This document shows, piece by piece, positions 33,957-45,520 of a stretch of 64,000 bases of DNA. The stretch comes from Chalara sp. BL73 (lineage: Eukaryota; Ascomycota; Leotiomycetes; Helotiales). The notes beneath the pieces were generated by a model. It was not told the origin of the DNA. It saw nothing but the letters and a program-made list of their open reading frames with translations, and ran no database searches. Made by a program: the position numbers and the translations under genes. Each line of letters opens with the position of its first letter. The stretch's first letter is position 1. Location of the stretch: assembly GCA_918026815.1 (NCBI GenBank), contig CAKJVC010000006.1, positions 744,001 through 808,000 of the forward strand, given 5' to 3'.

Positions 33957-36900
33957 TCAGATCGCACGCCTCTCGGTCGCATTTGCCAAATCTTCCAAAA
34001 ATACTGCATGCTTAGAGCCAACTCCCCAAGTTGGGACACTAATTGAAGATCCTTGGCCATCTGAATTTTTGAATTCGACACGATGGACTCCGTTGGTCGC
34101 GATGAGTTTAGCACCCTCTAGAAGAACCTTGGGTGAGCTCCCCTCCTTGCAAAAATCGCCAACTCCAGACACAAACGCTGTCATCCCTGCGCCTTCAAGA
34201 ACATACATCTGAATGAGCTCGTCATCACAAAGGCGATCTATATTGATGAAGGGTAAGTCTCCTAGCCCATCCAAGTTCACGGTATGGCCCTTCTGTACGC
34301 CGAATGCACCGCTTCCGGATTCCAGACGCTGTTCGGGGGCTTCCCGCTGGCGCCGTTGCTGATTCACCAACTGCGAGGATGCAGAGTAGACCCACATAAC
34401 CAAACTTGAGATAAAAATGGCAAAGGGTTCGAGTATGCTATCGTATGAATATCGACGAACATGCCAAAAGACAGCACCGGCATGGATGATAGCGAGTCGT
34501 GCTTTGTACTGATCCTGGATGAACCACCGCAGTATCTCGCTCCTATCGCTATGATACTGTGCTTCGGAAGAGTCCTGTGACCAACTGCCATTCTTGAAAT
34601 GAAACACTAGTGTTAATGACAAGTTTTGAATTGTTGTTATTGGAGTGAGAAGAACAAGTCTTGCAAGATGGAGGTGAAGTATTGTTGGGTGTTCTAACCC
34701 AGCCCTCTGAGCTACCTGACTGTTTGCTGACCAGTGAAGAGTATCCAAACAGTCGCAAGCACTATTCCGCCATTTGGAGAATATCGGATTTCGTGGTAGC
34801 CAATCATCCTCAGCGGAATCGGAGGGAGTTGAAGGAGAGGGAGCCCTGGTTCCAGGGACAGATGGAATCCAGTTTGAAAGTGCATCTCGCTGAGATCTTG
34901 CAACTTCCCAAGTCCGATGATACAGCCCGTGAATAAGGAGAATTCTGCTGAACTCCCCAATATTAATGCCAACAATTTTCCTCTTGTATAATGCTTCAAG
35001 TGCGGCGAACAACGAAGGCGTGTCTGATTGCGGTCAGTCGCGTCTCAACGTGGATCAAGTACTTTGCTTACCACGAGAAGGTGCATCAATCCGCTGCCAT
35101 GCTTCCTCTTCAGATGCTTCCCAGGCATCTTCGCAACAAGGAAGGGAGATTCTTGCGTCCTCCAATCTTAATTGTGGCCTGCAATCAGACTGGTACGCCA
35201 TGATACAATCGAGCCACTACAAAAAGTTAGTAATGGAAATGCTAACGTTGATCTTGACCTACCCAGATACAATATCCTGCCCGGAGTTTTGCCTCCCCCG
35301 AAACCCATTCTTTCCATGGCGTTTGGTTTGATGAAACATTTTTCCTTGTTGTCTTCACTTCCTGGAGCATTTTGCGGCGCAGACAAGAAGTAACAAGTTT
35401 GGACCGGAGCGCGTGGGATTTTTCAACGAATATGTCATTGTGACTGTGAAACATCCCTGCAGTGCACAGAATCCTTGACTGACACTTGGCGAGCTCGTCA
35501 CCGTACGGTTCTGTCGCCAATTTTGTTATAGTATTACTGAAAATTGAAACAGTGGGAGGTCCTGGATGCTCGAGTGATCGATCCAAAAATTCCAGAAATG
35601 CCTTGCCACATTGACTCGCATCTTTGGTTCCTAGATAACCTATCCCAATGGCGGCAATGGCAAGGCCAATCAACCAGGGCTCCCTCTCCATAGTTGAAGG
35701 TTTGTGGAGGAGGGGAAATGTCGGGTGGAAGTATTCGAAATATAAATGCTTAGACAGATCAAAAACTGCGGGAGGAGGGAAGTAATCTGTCTTGAAAGGA
35801 TTCGAACTGCTAAGGCAGTGCTTCCGAAATTCACCATGGAGTTGTTCGTACACCAGTGATGAGATACCACTTTCAGAATGAAAGCTGTATTCCATGATCT
35901 GCTTCTCAATTGCAGGTGGAAAACAGAAATCGTGATCATTTTTTGGGTAAAGAAGATGACATGTGATGCTGCCATTTGTCCCTAGCAGAGTGCGATGTCT
36001 TCGAAGCTTTCCATATCGAGGTTCCCGGGTATTAGCACCATCAGCATAGTAATTCGAAGATCTCGAAGGGGTGCTAGAAGTCATTGGCGAATTAGGACTC
36101 GCTGGTAACGAACCGCGATCTTCTTGAGGACTTTCAAAAGTTACTCCGACTTGTTGAGAAGCCTGAAGATTCTGGGGGGAGTTGATTATTGCTGCCGAAT
36201 GTTCACCGCGAGGTTCCATATCTTGTTCATTCGGCAGGTGGGCTGAAGTAGTTGTGTCATTGTTTGAATCATTCATGACAAAGTATTGAGCATTGATTAT
36301 GAACTCGTTGTAGCTGAGGTCGTTCGGGGAGAGCCAGTTAATCGCCGAATATCCAAATTCTACAGGTTGTTGATTCGATATCATTGGAAAGTCGTATGAA
36401 AGAGCAGATGGAAAGGAGTTGAAATTTGGCTCGAGGGCGTCGCTCGGTAGCTGATAGCTCTGATCCTCAAGCTGAGGTATTCGTGGTTGATGGTTGGAAA
36501 TCATTTGCAGTTCATCATTTTGTGGCCCTTTCAGTCCTCCAGCCACTAGCATCCCCGGAGCTGTGGGAGTTTGTAGAACGGAAAAACTAGGCGGCTGGAA
36601 ATTTGCCAAGATGGCTTGCTCGTTTAGTCCCATTGAGATATTGTTGGGCAAGAAAGGCGGCTGTGAGGTTTCCGTCATCACGGCTTCATCATGGCGGTCC
36701 TGTGATGTCGTTCCGTCGCCCGTCTGAGGCCGGCGACGTGTTCGAGTCCTCCTATCAGATTGAACTGGATATCGACACTCAAGGCTCTTCATGGAGCAGC
36801 GCTGACATGGAGAAGAGCCCAGGCATTTCACGCGAGCAGCCGCACATGAGAAGCAAGCTCGAAGGTTGGCTCCCAATGGTTGGACTCCATTCTTAGGATA

Positions 36901-37118
36901 GTCTTTGTGATGTGAATTGTGATGGCGATTCAAAACATCTCTAGGATATTGACATCAGTGGGGTAAAGGAGGGATCCTGGGTGTGCTCACGATCTGGAAA
37001 AGCGTTTGTGGCAGATGGGGCAGATATGAGGTTTCTCATTCGTATGAGTGCGAAGATGCCGAGTCAAATGTTCAGAACGGCTGAAGATTTGGCCACACTG
37101 TTGGCACTTGATAGCCAT
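33957..37118 (-). CDS. Double-type transcription factor: two C2H2 fingers plus Zn2Cys6
   Basis: Predicted nuclear regulator of 1005 residues, complement(join(33957..35023,35072..35216,35263..36940,36991..37118)); all introns are 46-50 bp with GT-AG ends. Two C2H2 fingers lie at residues 5-25 and 33-53 (Cys 5, 8, His 21, 25; Cys 33, 36, His 49, 53), the second split by intron 1. A Zn2Cys6 cluster follows at Cys 72, 75, 82, 88, 91, 98. A low-complexity Ser/Pro/Gln-rich region then leads to a fungal_trans domain ([33 protein letters not shown] across intron 2). Start is the ATG just before finger 1. It heads a run of carbohydrate genes transcribed the same way (GH31, permease), so control of that cluster is the natural inference. 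Ligand or sites unknown. Confidence 0.9.
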
Positions 37119-37628
37119 TGGGCGATCTTATGTCGAGCCATGCATGGGATAGAGATGTGATTGAGGAGAGGAGAGTGCGGGCCTTCTGGTGGTGGGAAGA
37201 AAAATGCAAGTCGGGATGTGAGTTCAGATGTTTGTATTCAGGGCCTAAAGTACGGCAATTTTACAGGCTTACAATATAGGCACGTTCCCGAGGCTTTGGG
37301 CTGGCCCTTGCTGTCGATTCAGGCTGAATGTGTGCCGATGGCGGGGTGCTGCAGGCTTGTGTGGGGCATTTTCTTGTCTATGCCGTGTTTCCATCTCTTC
37401 TGAAAAAGCATACAATATCCACGAGTACCAAAAAGAAGCGAGGGAAGTCTCCATTTTCAAATTATGGGAGGAATTGATTCCACTATTTCAGCGGCTCTTC
37501 AATGTTCCATCCCCTCAAAATGGAGAAATGTGAGCATTATCTACCGACAAGAAAGTTTCTGTCGGAAGTGTCTCATTAAGACGAACTCGCAATGGTAAAT
37601 CTATGGTTCTAAATCTAATATCCTGCTT
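37119..37628. promoter_or_regulatory. Spacer and promoter between regulator and GH31 gene
   Basis: 510 bp with no coding signature. It must hold the promoter of the regulator and the terminator of GH31, both leftward. Confidence 0.4.
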
Positions 37629-39832
37629 CTAAATTCTGACGAGTACTGGCATAACTTCAATGGGGCATTCCACATCAATCCTTTTCCCACCGTCATGCTC
37701 AAGCTCTCCGTTCAGAATCCTCCATCTCGCTCCCTTTGGCAGGTAAATGCTCATCCTGCGCTGACCTGGGTAAAGAACTGGACAGCACAGATACTTGTAG
37801 CCGTACATGTACTGGGTCTCCACATTCCAGCACTCAGAATCGAATGGGAAGTCGTAAAACATTGGTCTCATGACTGGAGAGCCATGTTTGTGGGCATCCT
37901 CCATGAGAGTGCGGGTGTAGTCCCTCATTTCTTCCCGCACAGTCATGTAGGCTTTACAGATTTTGTACACATCCTCTCCATATGACCAGACCTCATTATC
38001 TGCACCGCTACAGCAACTGGCTCCACCCCCTTCACCAACTTGTGGCTGTCTAGGCTCTCGATCACCGTGAAGACGCATCACTGGGCAGAAGGTTCCCCAC
38101 TGAAACCAGCGGATGAACAGTTCGCGGAAGTAGTGGTCGTTGGGATCTCCTCCATGAAAACCTCCGATGCTGGATATCCACCCGGTCAGCAATTTCCCCG
38201 CGATGGGGAATATGAGGATTGGTTTGGGATTCAGGTCAAAGACCAAAACAACAACAACAATAGAATCGCGGGGAGAACTCACTCTGTCGTCCACCACGGA
38301 ATTCCAGCAAGCCCCATATTCAATCCAGCAGCAAGTTGATTACGAAGACTTGACCAAGAAGATGCAATATCACCACTCCAAACAAGGGCGCCATATTTTT
38401 GAGATCCTGCCCACGCGCATCGAATCAAGTTGATGATGTTCTTTTGACCCTCTGCTTCCATCCCTTCATAAAACGTTCGAGCATACGCGACAGGGTAGAT
38501 GTTTCCAATCGCAAGGTTGGAACCTCTCCAGTATCGATAGTTGTCAAAGTCGTAGATGGTGTATTCCGGTTCTGCAGTACACTCTCATCAGCATTCGCTG
38601 CCTTCTGAAAATTACCATTGGAGCACCAACCTGCTTCATCGAGCCAAAACACCTCGATGCCTTTCGAATAATAGTTTTCCTTCGCTTTCTTCCAGAGGAA
38701 CTCCCTTGCTTTTGGATTTGTTGCATCATAATGAATAGTTTCTCCCTCAAAGTCCAAGCCAGTCCGAACGCCTCGATCCACACGGATCAGGTAACCGTTC
38801 TCAAGCATTTCTTGAAAATTCTCCGATTTCTTGTCGACGGTGGGCCAGATGGAAATCATTAATTTGATTCCCATTTCATTCAGCTGGCGAACCATGTTCT
38901 CTGGAATTGCATCAGCACATTGAGAATCTCCGGTGGGTGTGAGACTTGCCTGGGTCAGGCCAAAAGTTGACGTCAAATCTCCAATCGCCTTGCTTAGGCC
39001 AATGAAAGAAGTCGATGACAATCAAATCGATCGGGAGCTGCCTCTCTTTGTATTCGCGAGCAACAGCTAACAATTCTTCTTGGTTTTGATACCGCAACTT
39101 GCACTGCCAGAACCCAAGCCCGTATTCTGGCATCATTGGAACTGTCCCAGTAACTGAAGCATAAGCTTGGACGATCTCGGAAGGAGTATCCCCTGCAACC
39201 ACCCAGTAGTCAAGGAACTTAGTGGAGTATGCCTCAAAACTCATGATGTTTTTCCCGAGCACAGCGCGACCAATCGCGGGGTTATTCCAAAGGAAACCGT
39301 ATCCGCGAGAAGAAAGTGCAAATGGGACGCTTGCTTGGGAATTCCGATGGGCTAGTTCCAGATCTAGTCCTTTGAGGTCAAGATATTCTTGCTGGTATTG
39401 GCCCATGCCGTAGATCTTTTCGTTCTTGTCCAGGGATTCGAAACGGAGAGTAAGATGGTAGCTTGCCCCTAGATTTGGCTTGAACTCGCGTGCTTCTATG
39501 CACAAGGCGCTACATTTTGGATTTGCGACATCAACACGATTGCGGACGTACTCTTCCAGGAGCAGTTTCCCAGCGCTGTTGAAGATCATGATCTTGCCAT
39601 GATTGCTCACGGTTGCCTTAACCTTTCCGTGGGCGATTGATGCACCACCTGCTTCAATTTTGATCTCTGCAAGTTGAGCCTCAACCTTTTGAAGAGCCCA
39701 ACCCTCTTCCGTGTCCGGATATTGCGATTCCTTTGTGGCGCGAATGCGAAAGGCGTTTACGCCCCAGGGTTCAATCCAGACCTCTTCGGCGTCATAATGA
39801 AAAATGAGACGGTTTCCCTGACTGTACAGCAT
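37629..39832 (-). CDS. Glycoside hydrolase family 31, alpha-xylosidase-like
   Basis: Retaining alpha-glycosidase of 660 residues, complement(join(37629..38169,38283..38571,38631..38900,38950..39832)). The N-terminal beta-sandwich starts FHYDAEEVWIEPWGVNAFRI; the barrel carries LIVIDFFHWPKQGDWRFD and GIKLMISIWPTVDKKS. The nucleophile Asp lies in WLDEAEPE (about residue 381), the acid/base Asp in VWSGD (about 452), and MRLHGDREP follows. The sequence is closest in style to the alpha-xylosidase group. No signal peptide from this start, so probably cytosolic, acting on imported oligosaccharides such as xyloglucan fragments (inference). An upstream in-frame ATG at 39970 would add 46 residues without family similarity; I prefer 39832. 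Intron 1 is GC-AG (38901-38949). Adjacent to a permease on the same strand. Confidence 0.9.
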
Positions 39833-40599
39833 TCGTAGTGTTTTGCAAATCGAACGTAGAATTTTGATTTCAAATTCACTCATAAGAATTGAGAAAATAA
39901 TATGTGAAATTTGAGCAGCTATGAAAACGAGATACCAATGTACCATATTAACCATATGAAAGCTACCCACCCCACTTCGAGAGCATCATCAGATACGATC
40001 AACATCCACAGGATCCAAGCGAACTCGATGGTACCTGCACCGTCGATACCCCTGGGGAATGCGGGGTGCGGGGCGAAAAGTTCAATTCATTGGAGGGATA
40101 AAATAGACAACTATTGAGAACCCGCCGGGCAAGAAGTCTCCTGTGGGGGTGGAGATGCTGATTCGTGACTAGCCTAAAGAACCAATCACACGGAGAGAAG
40201 AGCAGTGGAAAGAGGCAAGGTATCCCTCCCTCGGTTAGATTTGTGACAGACTACACAAGACTGCGTCCGCCCCCTCCACCAATGCAGAACATCATTGGTT
40301 ACATTACTCGTTCTCCCTTCCACTTCTCCATCGATCCTGCGTTTCCGCACCGGGTTATACTACATGGACGTCCGACAAGAAAAAAATGTTCACACGCAGA
40401 TTTTGAGTATTTTTAGTCTGAGGTACGAATAGACAATTTGCGATATAGAGTCAACATTGACATTTGTAGCTAGGAAACTGTAACAGGGCACCAGCGCGCT
40501 GAATGTAAAGGAGAACATATAGAAAATTAAAAAGAGAGAATCGGAACTAAACCATTTACATTGGCGTCAAAACAATTTGAAGGCCCTTTCCTGAGATAT
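39833..40599. promoter_or_regulatory. Spacer upstream of GH31
   Basis: Upstream region of the leftward GH31 gene and terminator region of the permease. A GGGGAATGCGGGGTGCGGGG stretch at about 40050-40070 contains GCGGGG, which matches the CreA consensus SYGGRG. A CCGCCCCCTCCACC stretch lies near 40267. No gene seen. Confidence 0.4.
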
Positions 40600-42299
40600 T
40601 CAGTCTTCTCGCTTCTCAGCCAAAGTAACCCGGCCGGCACTGTCGGCTGCATACGCATCAACAACCGCTTTTGAGAAGTTTCTTGCACTGACTTTCCGTA
40701 CAAAGAGGAGGTCTAACTCCTCGAAAGTTCTATCCTTCGATTCCGGCAGTCTGAAATATGTCCACACCAAGAACACAAAAGCCCAGCCACCCCAGAAGAA
40801 ACCGGTCTTTCCTTTCCAATCGCCTTCGGTAGGGTTCAGCATATAGGGATTGACTACATCACTGATTATTTTCCCAAGATAGTAGCTACTTCGAGAAAGA
40901 CTGATGCTCTTGTTTCGCAGACGAGTCGAAGACATTTCGCCGATGATTGCGTAGCAGATAGGCCCCACGGTCATGTAGTAGACGAACAACCAGATCAGCA
41001 TCAAACAAGCCTGTGCGTAGTTGCCGGCAATTGAAGTTCCTGCCCCAACACTGATGAAGCCGACAATAAAAAGAATGACAGTGAGACCTGCTAGGCCGGC
41101 TAAGTACAGAGTTCTCCGTCCGAACATGTGCAGGAGCTTCCAAGAGATGAGTGTGCCAACCGAAGCGAGTCCAAGGCCGCCAACTGACATCTTGAATGAA
41201 ATCGAGGTTGGAAGGCCGGCTTGAAGAAAGAAGTAGGTTGGAGTTCCGCCCATCGCTGAACCACAGAACGGCTGAGCAATGAATACCATGCATACAATCT
41301 CGGTTCGCCGAAGATCAACACCCCTAAAGCAGTCTAAGTAGGATGTTCCTGCATCAATGTCTTTCTCAAGCTCGTTTGTGTGGATCATCATAGCGACGGT
41401 TTGAGAAGCGCGAGACGCTTGGGCCGCCGAACCAAGTCTTCTAACAGAGTTTTCCGCCTCCTCGATCTCGCCTCTTCGTACGTGATGATATGGTGACTCA
41501 GGCGCGAAGTACAGAATGATGAACAGCGGGATTGGCCAAGCCCACTGAATGGCAAACGGAATTCGGTATGACCATTGTGATGTCCCTTCTGAGAATCCTG
41601 ACAAAACGCCCGCAGAAATGAGTTGTCCAAAAGCCCAGCAAAGGTTGACATAGACGGTCAGGTAGCCCCGGAGAGCCATTGGGCAGACTTCTGAAGCATA
41701 CGCGGGTGCCATTGTTGCAAATACGCCCTAGATTGTGAATCAATCTGAGTGCCCGTAATTTGGGACAAGGAATTAGTTCCAGTAGACCTTAAACTTACCC
41801 ACGGTATTCCACAGAGGATCTGTCCCACTAGTAACACTGGAAGCGATGGGGCAAAGAACGGAATGAAGATGAAGACAACAATCATGCCAAGACAGGCCAG
41901 GAGGACTTTTCGGTAGCCGTACTTAAACACAAAGTATCCGTTTGCCATTGAACCGATCAGTGTACCAACAGAAGTTCCATTTCCCAGTCCGGCCTGCCAG
42001 GAAGCCGAAATTTGATATCCTGCGGCTTCACTGACGAAACTGCCATATTTCTTGGTGAAGCTGGGAAGCCCAAAGAACGAATATATCAAAACAATGTCGT
42101 AGCCTTCCATAACAATGGCAGTAGATACTAGGACAGACCACATTATAGCCTTTGGGTATTTTCGTACCGCGGCTCGCACCCCAAGCAAATGTTCGTCGCT
42201 CGCTGCTTGCTGGGCAAGCTCATTCGTTTTGCTGATGCTCTCATCGTGCTGAATGCCAACCATATCCTCCTTCTCGTTGATGTTGTTTGAGCCAGTCAT
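40600..42299 (-). CDS. MFS sugar permease, alpha-glucoside/maltose permease-like
   Basis: Plasma-membrane proton/sugar symporter of the sugar-porter family, 542 residues, complement(join(40600..41727,41799..42299)), one 71-bp intron between IPW and GVF. Signature features: VMEGYDIVLIYSFFG in the first membrane segment, KYGYRKVLL loop, RGYLTVYVNLCWAFGQ, APESPYHHVRRGE before the central loop, GRRTLYLAG, and LPESKDRTFEELDLLF (PESKGR-type end motif). About twelve hydrophobic segments are seen. The EGYD start is typical of the fungal alpha-glucoside permease branch. Flanked by GH31 and divergent from a secreted hydrolase, so import of the oligosaccharide released outside is likely. Substrate is inference. 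Confidence 0.9.
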
Positions 42300-42914
42300 T
42301 GTTCAAGAATGAGCGGTCGAATTGAGGTTGACAGGAGGATAGAATCCCTGGACGGAAGTTATGTGATGAAAGAATACTTCATGGTGGATTCCTGTGATGG
42401 GTTTGTGGGCAAACGCGTTCTTCTATCATTAGGCAAAAGACTTGCATGACAGCTCCAGGTTCTAGTCCTCCAGAGGATCTGGCGCAAATCTCAATCCCCG
42501 CATACGAATGTTGTATGATGTTGGCGCAAAAGCGGTGCCTGTCGTCGGACAAAGTGTTTTCCGGAGCCCCCGCCCCCGCCCCCGCCGGAGCACCCCACCA
42601 GGAAGGGCTGGTAAGGACTCTAACCCGCAAATCACTTTTGTACCCCGCCGATGTGATATGTTTTGCTGACCTTATGCTATTGAGCTCTATCCGTCGCCTT
42701 TTGGCATGGAGAGAGGACAAGCTCAAAAAAAAAAGGATCTTCTGGGCATTCTTACCGGCGTAAATTATCCAAAGTGCTCTCTATCACGCAGAACGGAAAG
42801 CCTTACCGGGAGAATATGGCGAAATAAGGTCAGTCAAAGTATAAAGCTTCCCTTTATCCCCAGCAAGATGCCTATGCCCCTCTTTTCATCACGTTATCGA
42901 ATTCGAGAGATATC
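42300..42914. promoter_or_regulatory. Shared divergent promoter of permease and secreted hydrolase, with CreA-type sites
   Basis: 615 bp between two divergent starts. The hexamer CCCCCG is repeated three times at 42567-42584 and CCCCGC also occurs at 42496-42501. Each contains GCGGGG on the other strand, fitting the carbon-catabolite repressor consensus SYGGRG known from Aspergillus CreA. Repression by glucose of both genes is the inference. Confidence 0.5.
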
Positions 42915-44421
42915 ATGAAGGTTGATTCCATCTCCTTTTCCTTGGCGATTCTGCCTCTGATCGAAGGGTCTGTCCTCCAGCCGAACCATGTCAAACGATC
43001 ACTTGGGACTGCGACCGTGTCCCTCAACGTGCCGTCTGGGACTCCTTCATACTTAGGCTCAGGATTCATCTATGGAATTCCTGACAATGGCAACTCCGCC
43101 TCGAGCCAGATTCCGGATCATTTCTTCACCGATATTGGTTTTAACTACAATCGAGCAGGAGGGGCACAGCTAGGTGCCCCAAACAGAGGATGGGCCTTTG
43201 GAGAGTATCCTGTGTGTTCCCAATGACAAAATCGCCTTCTTGCTGTCTCAAAGTTTCTGTATCTAAAGTCTATAGGGTCGATTTGCTTCAACACTGTCAA
43301 ACTACAGGACCACGAGAAAGTACGGTGGCCGTTTTATTCTCCTCGTCCACGACATCTGGGGCGCCGATTCAACCCAAGGTGCAGGTTCCGTATTCCCAGG
43401 CGACAACGGGAACTGGGCCAACTACAATAGCTATCTTGATCAGTTGATCTCTGATATGCGTGCCAACGGAATGGTTGACGGACTCGATATTGATATCTGG
43501 AACGAGCCAGATATATCTCCGTTTTGGCCAAGATCAGTCGATCAATGGATTCAGATGTGGGGAATTGGGTACCACCGATTCAAGTATGCACAAAAACAAC
43601 CCACTAAATTTCAGTCACTTTGTTAACCTGATCATAGGGCCGCTTTTCCAAATGCACTTATCACAGGCCCGTCTACTGCTAATGTCGTCAGCACGACGGC
43701 TTCCTTCTGGACCACTTTTGGCTCTTTCATTCGTGGGAATAACAGCATCCCAGACGTATACACCTGGCATCACCTCCAGACTGGACAGGACCTACAAACC
43801 GCCCTCCCTGTCTATAATGCCTGGCTCGCAAAGTATGGTCTCCCCGATAGGCCGAAAAACATCAATGAGTATGCAGATCCCAGCGAACAAAACCCAGCTG
43901 GCGCAGTTTGGTACATCTCTCGGTTTGAGCGAGCGAACGTCCGGGGCCTCCGAGCGAATTGGGCTAGCGGAAACCGGTTACACGATTTCATGGGCAATCT
44001 ACTCGGCAAGACCAACTTGGATGACCGCACGGGCACTGGATATTATCCTTGTGGGGAGTGGTGGGTATACAGGTACTATAAATCCGCAATGACCGGACAG
44101 CGGGTCGCAACAACAAGCTCCGCCGATAACAAATTTGACGTCTATGCAACACGCAGTTCCGCTGCGAATACAGTTAAGATCCTCGCCTCAACTAGGGTTA
44201 ACTCTGGCACATATGATATCAAGGTCACAGGACTATCGGCGGTTGGAAAGTCTGGTTCTGTGTCTATCAGGACTTATAGATTCGACTATGGTGGCCTGTA
44301 CGGACAAGTTGGGGCACCTGTGGACCTTGGTGTTTATACACACGCTATTGCCAACGATGAAATTACGTTTTGGGTTGCGCCTGCTACGGCACAGACAGCT
44401 TATGCTTTTGAATTCCAGTGA
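42915..44421 (+). CDS. Secreted glycoside hydrolase, clan GH-A type (GH39-like)
   Basis: 462 residues, join(42915..43211,43276..43583,43638..44421), introns of 64 and 54 bp that keep frame. The N-terminus MKVDSISFSLAILPLIEGSV is a signal peptide, so the enzyme is secreted. The barrel begins GSGFIYGIPDNG and FFTDIGFNYNRAGGAQ; the acid/base Glu lies in DIDIWNEPD, and the later NINEYADPSEQNP is a candidate for the nucleophile strand. A C-terminal beta-sandwich follows (VYATRSSAANTVKILAST to the end). The Trp-Asn-Glu-Pro motif and sandwich layout resemble GH39 and relatives, but I cannot fix the family or substrate. Divergent from the permease, so probably the extracellular step of the cluster. 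Confidence 0.8.
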
Positions 44422-45295
44422 GGGAGAGGCTGGGGAAGGCTTGAGAACGAGTTATCACCAACCACTAAATCCAAAAGGACAGTATATGCAGCAGTCTCTC
44501 AAAGGAGGAAAGCGGATTTATTGCGTTTGTCACATGAGATATGTGCTACTGTACGAACGAGAGCAAATTGCTGCCAGCTGATGCAGATAGTACTATCAAT
44601 ATGGCTTAATTAGTAGACGAATATACGCTCATTCAAGACAAAGAATTGCCCTCTCAGGTACAACTCCGCTTCGATAACCAACTACAATAGAAAGTAAGAA
44701 ATGAAATAGAGAATGAAAAATCAACAGAAACAAAACGTAATAACTAGATGATATATGCCTACCCTATCCTACAACGCTGCACCTCGTCCTTCGCTAAACA
44801 GTCTCTCCAAAGCCGATCAAACCTATGCAAAGACAGAAGCGTGCATTTCAAGTAGAGGCACTTCTACAATTCCTTCCATCAACTCATATTTCGAGCGTTA
44901 AATCTCACCTAAGTCGAGGAGCGGATCTTACGCATTCCATTGCCAGGCCCCCCATACCCACTCTTAGCAAATGAAACCTTCTGTGACTCTCACTCCTCAC
45001 TCGCCATTCATAGCTGGATAATTGCTTACTTAGATACTGTCCAAACTCCAGAGGTTCCAATCCATTGGCAGAAGGCTCCTCGCCTCTTAGGAAAAGTCCA
45101 ATCTCGCCGGGATGATACCAATTCATCTATGCCATGGCGGCAATCATGAGCACTGCGTCGAAGACGTAAATATACACCTCCTTTCGCAATAATGCTCCAT
45201 GTTACATCTGCTCGATCCGAATACCGTCAAACTAGTCGAGAGTGGTATTCTTTTCTAGGATTTGCGTTATACTTAGAAAGTCGTACATCTGTTGT
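44422..45295. other. Intergenic spacer
   Basis: Terminator side of the hydrolase gene. Short open frames on both strands show no family features. Confidence 0.5.
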
Positions 45296-45520
45296 TGTAA
45301 CAACTTGAGGCGAACAGGGATCTCGATCCGTAGATCTCAGGTAGAGGGACTTAAAGGTATGAACGACTGTCAATTGTTATAACTAAGAGAACAGGCTACA
45401 GACAGAAGAGGGGAAGGAAAGCAGTGCTTTATATACGGGAGGCTGGCCAGGGCCTAGTATAAGCGAGCCCTGTGGTACCAGGGGCTGAGCTCTAAGCGAA
45501 ATAGGGCCAGGGCCGTGACA
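45296..45520. repeat. Solo LTR, family A
   Basis: TGTAACAACT...GCCGTGACA, 225 bp, colinear with 22651-22876, with only scattered transitions. The flanking pentamers (GTTGT and AGAAG) do not match, so the original duplication is lost or the copy arose by recombination between elements. Confidence 0.8.

Noticed and set aside
39833..39970. Upstream in-frame start for GH31 giving a hydrophobic N-terminal stretch
   Set aside because: The extra 46 residues lack family similarity and a convincing signal-peptide layout; the internal ATG at 39832 matches the usual family start.
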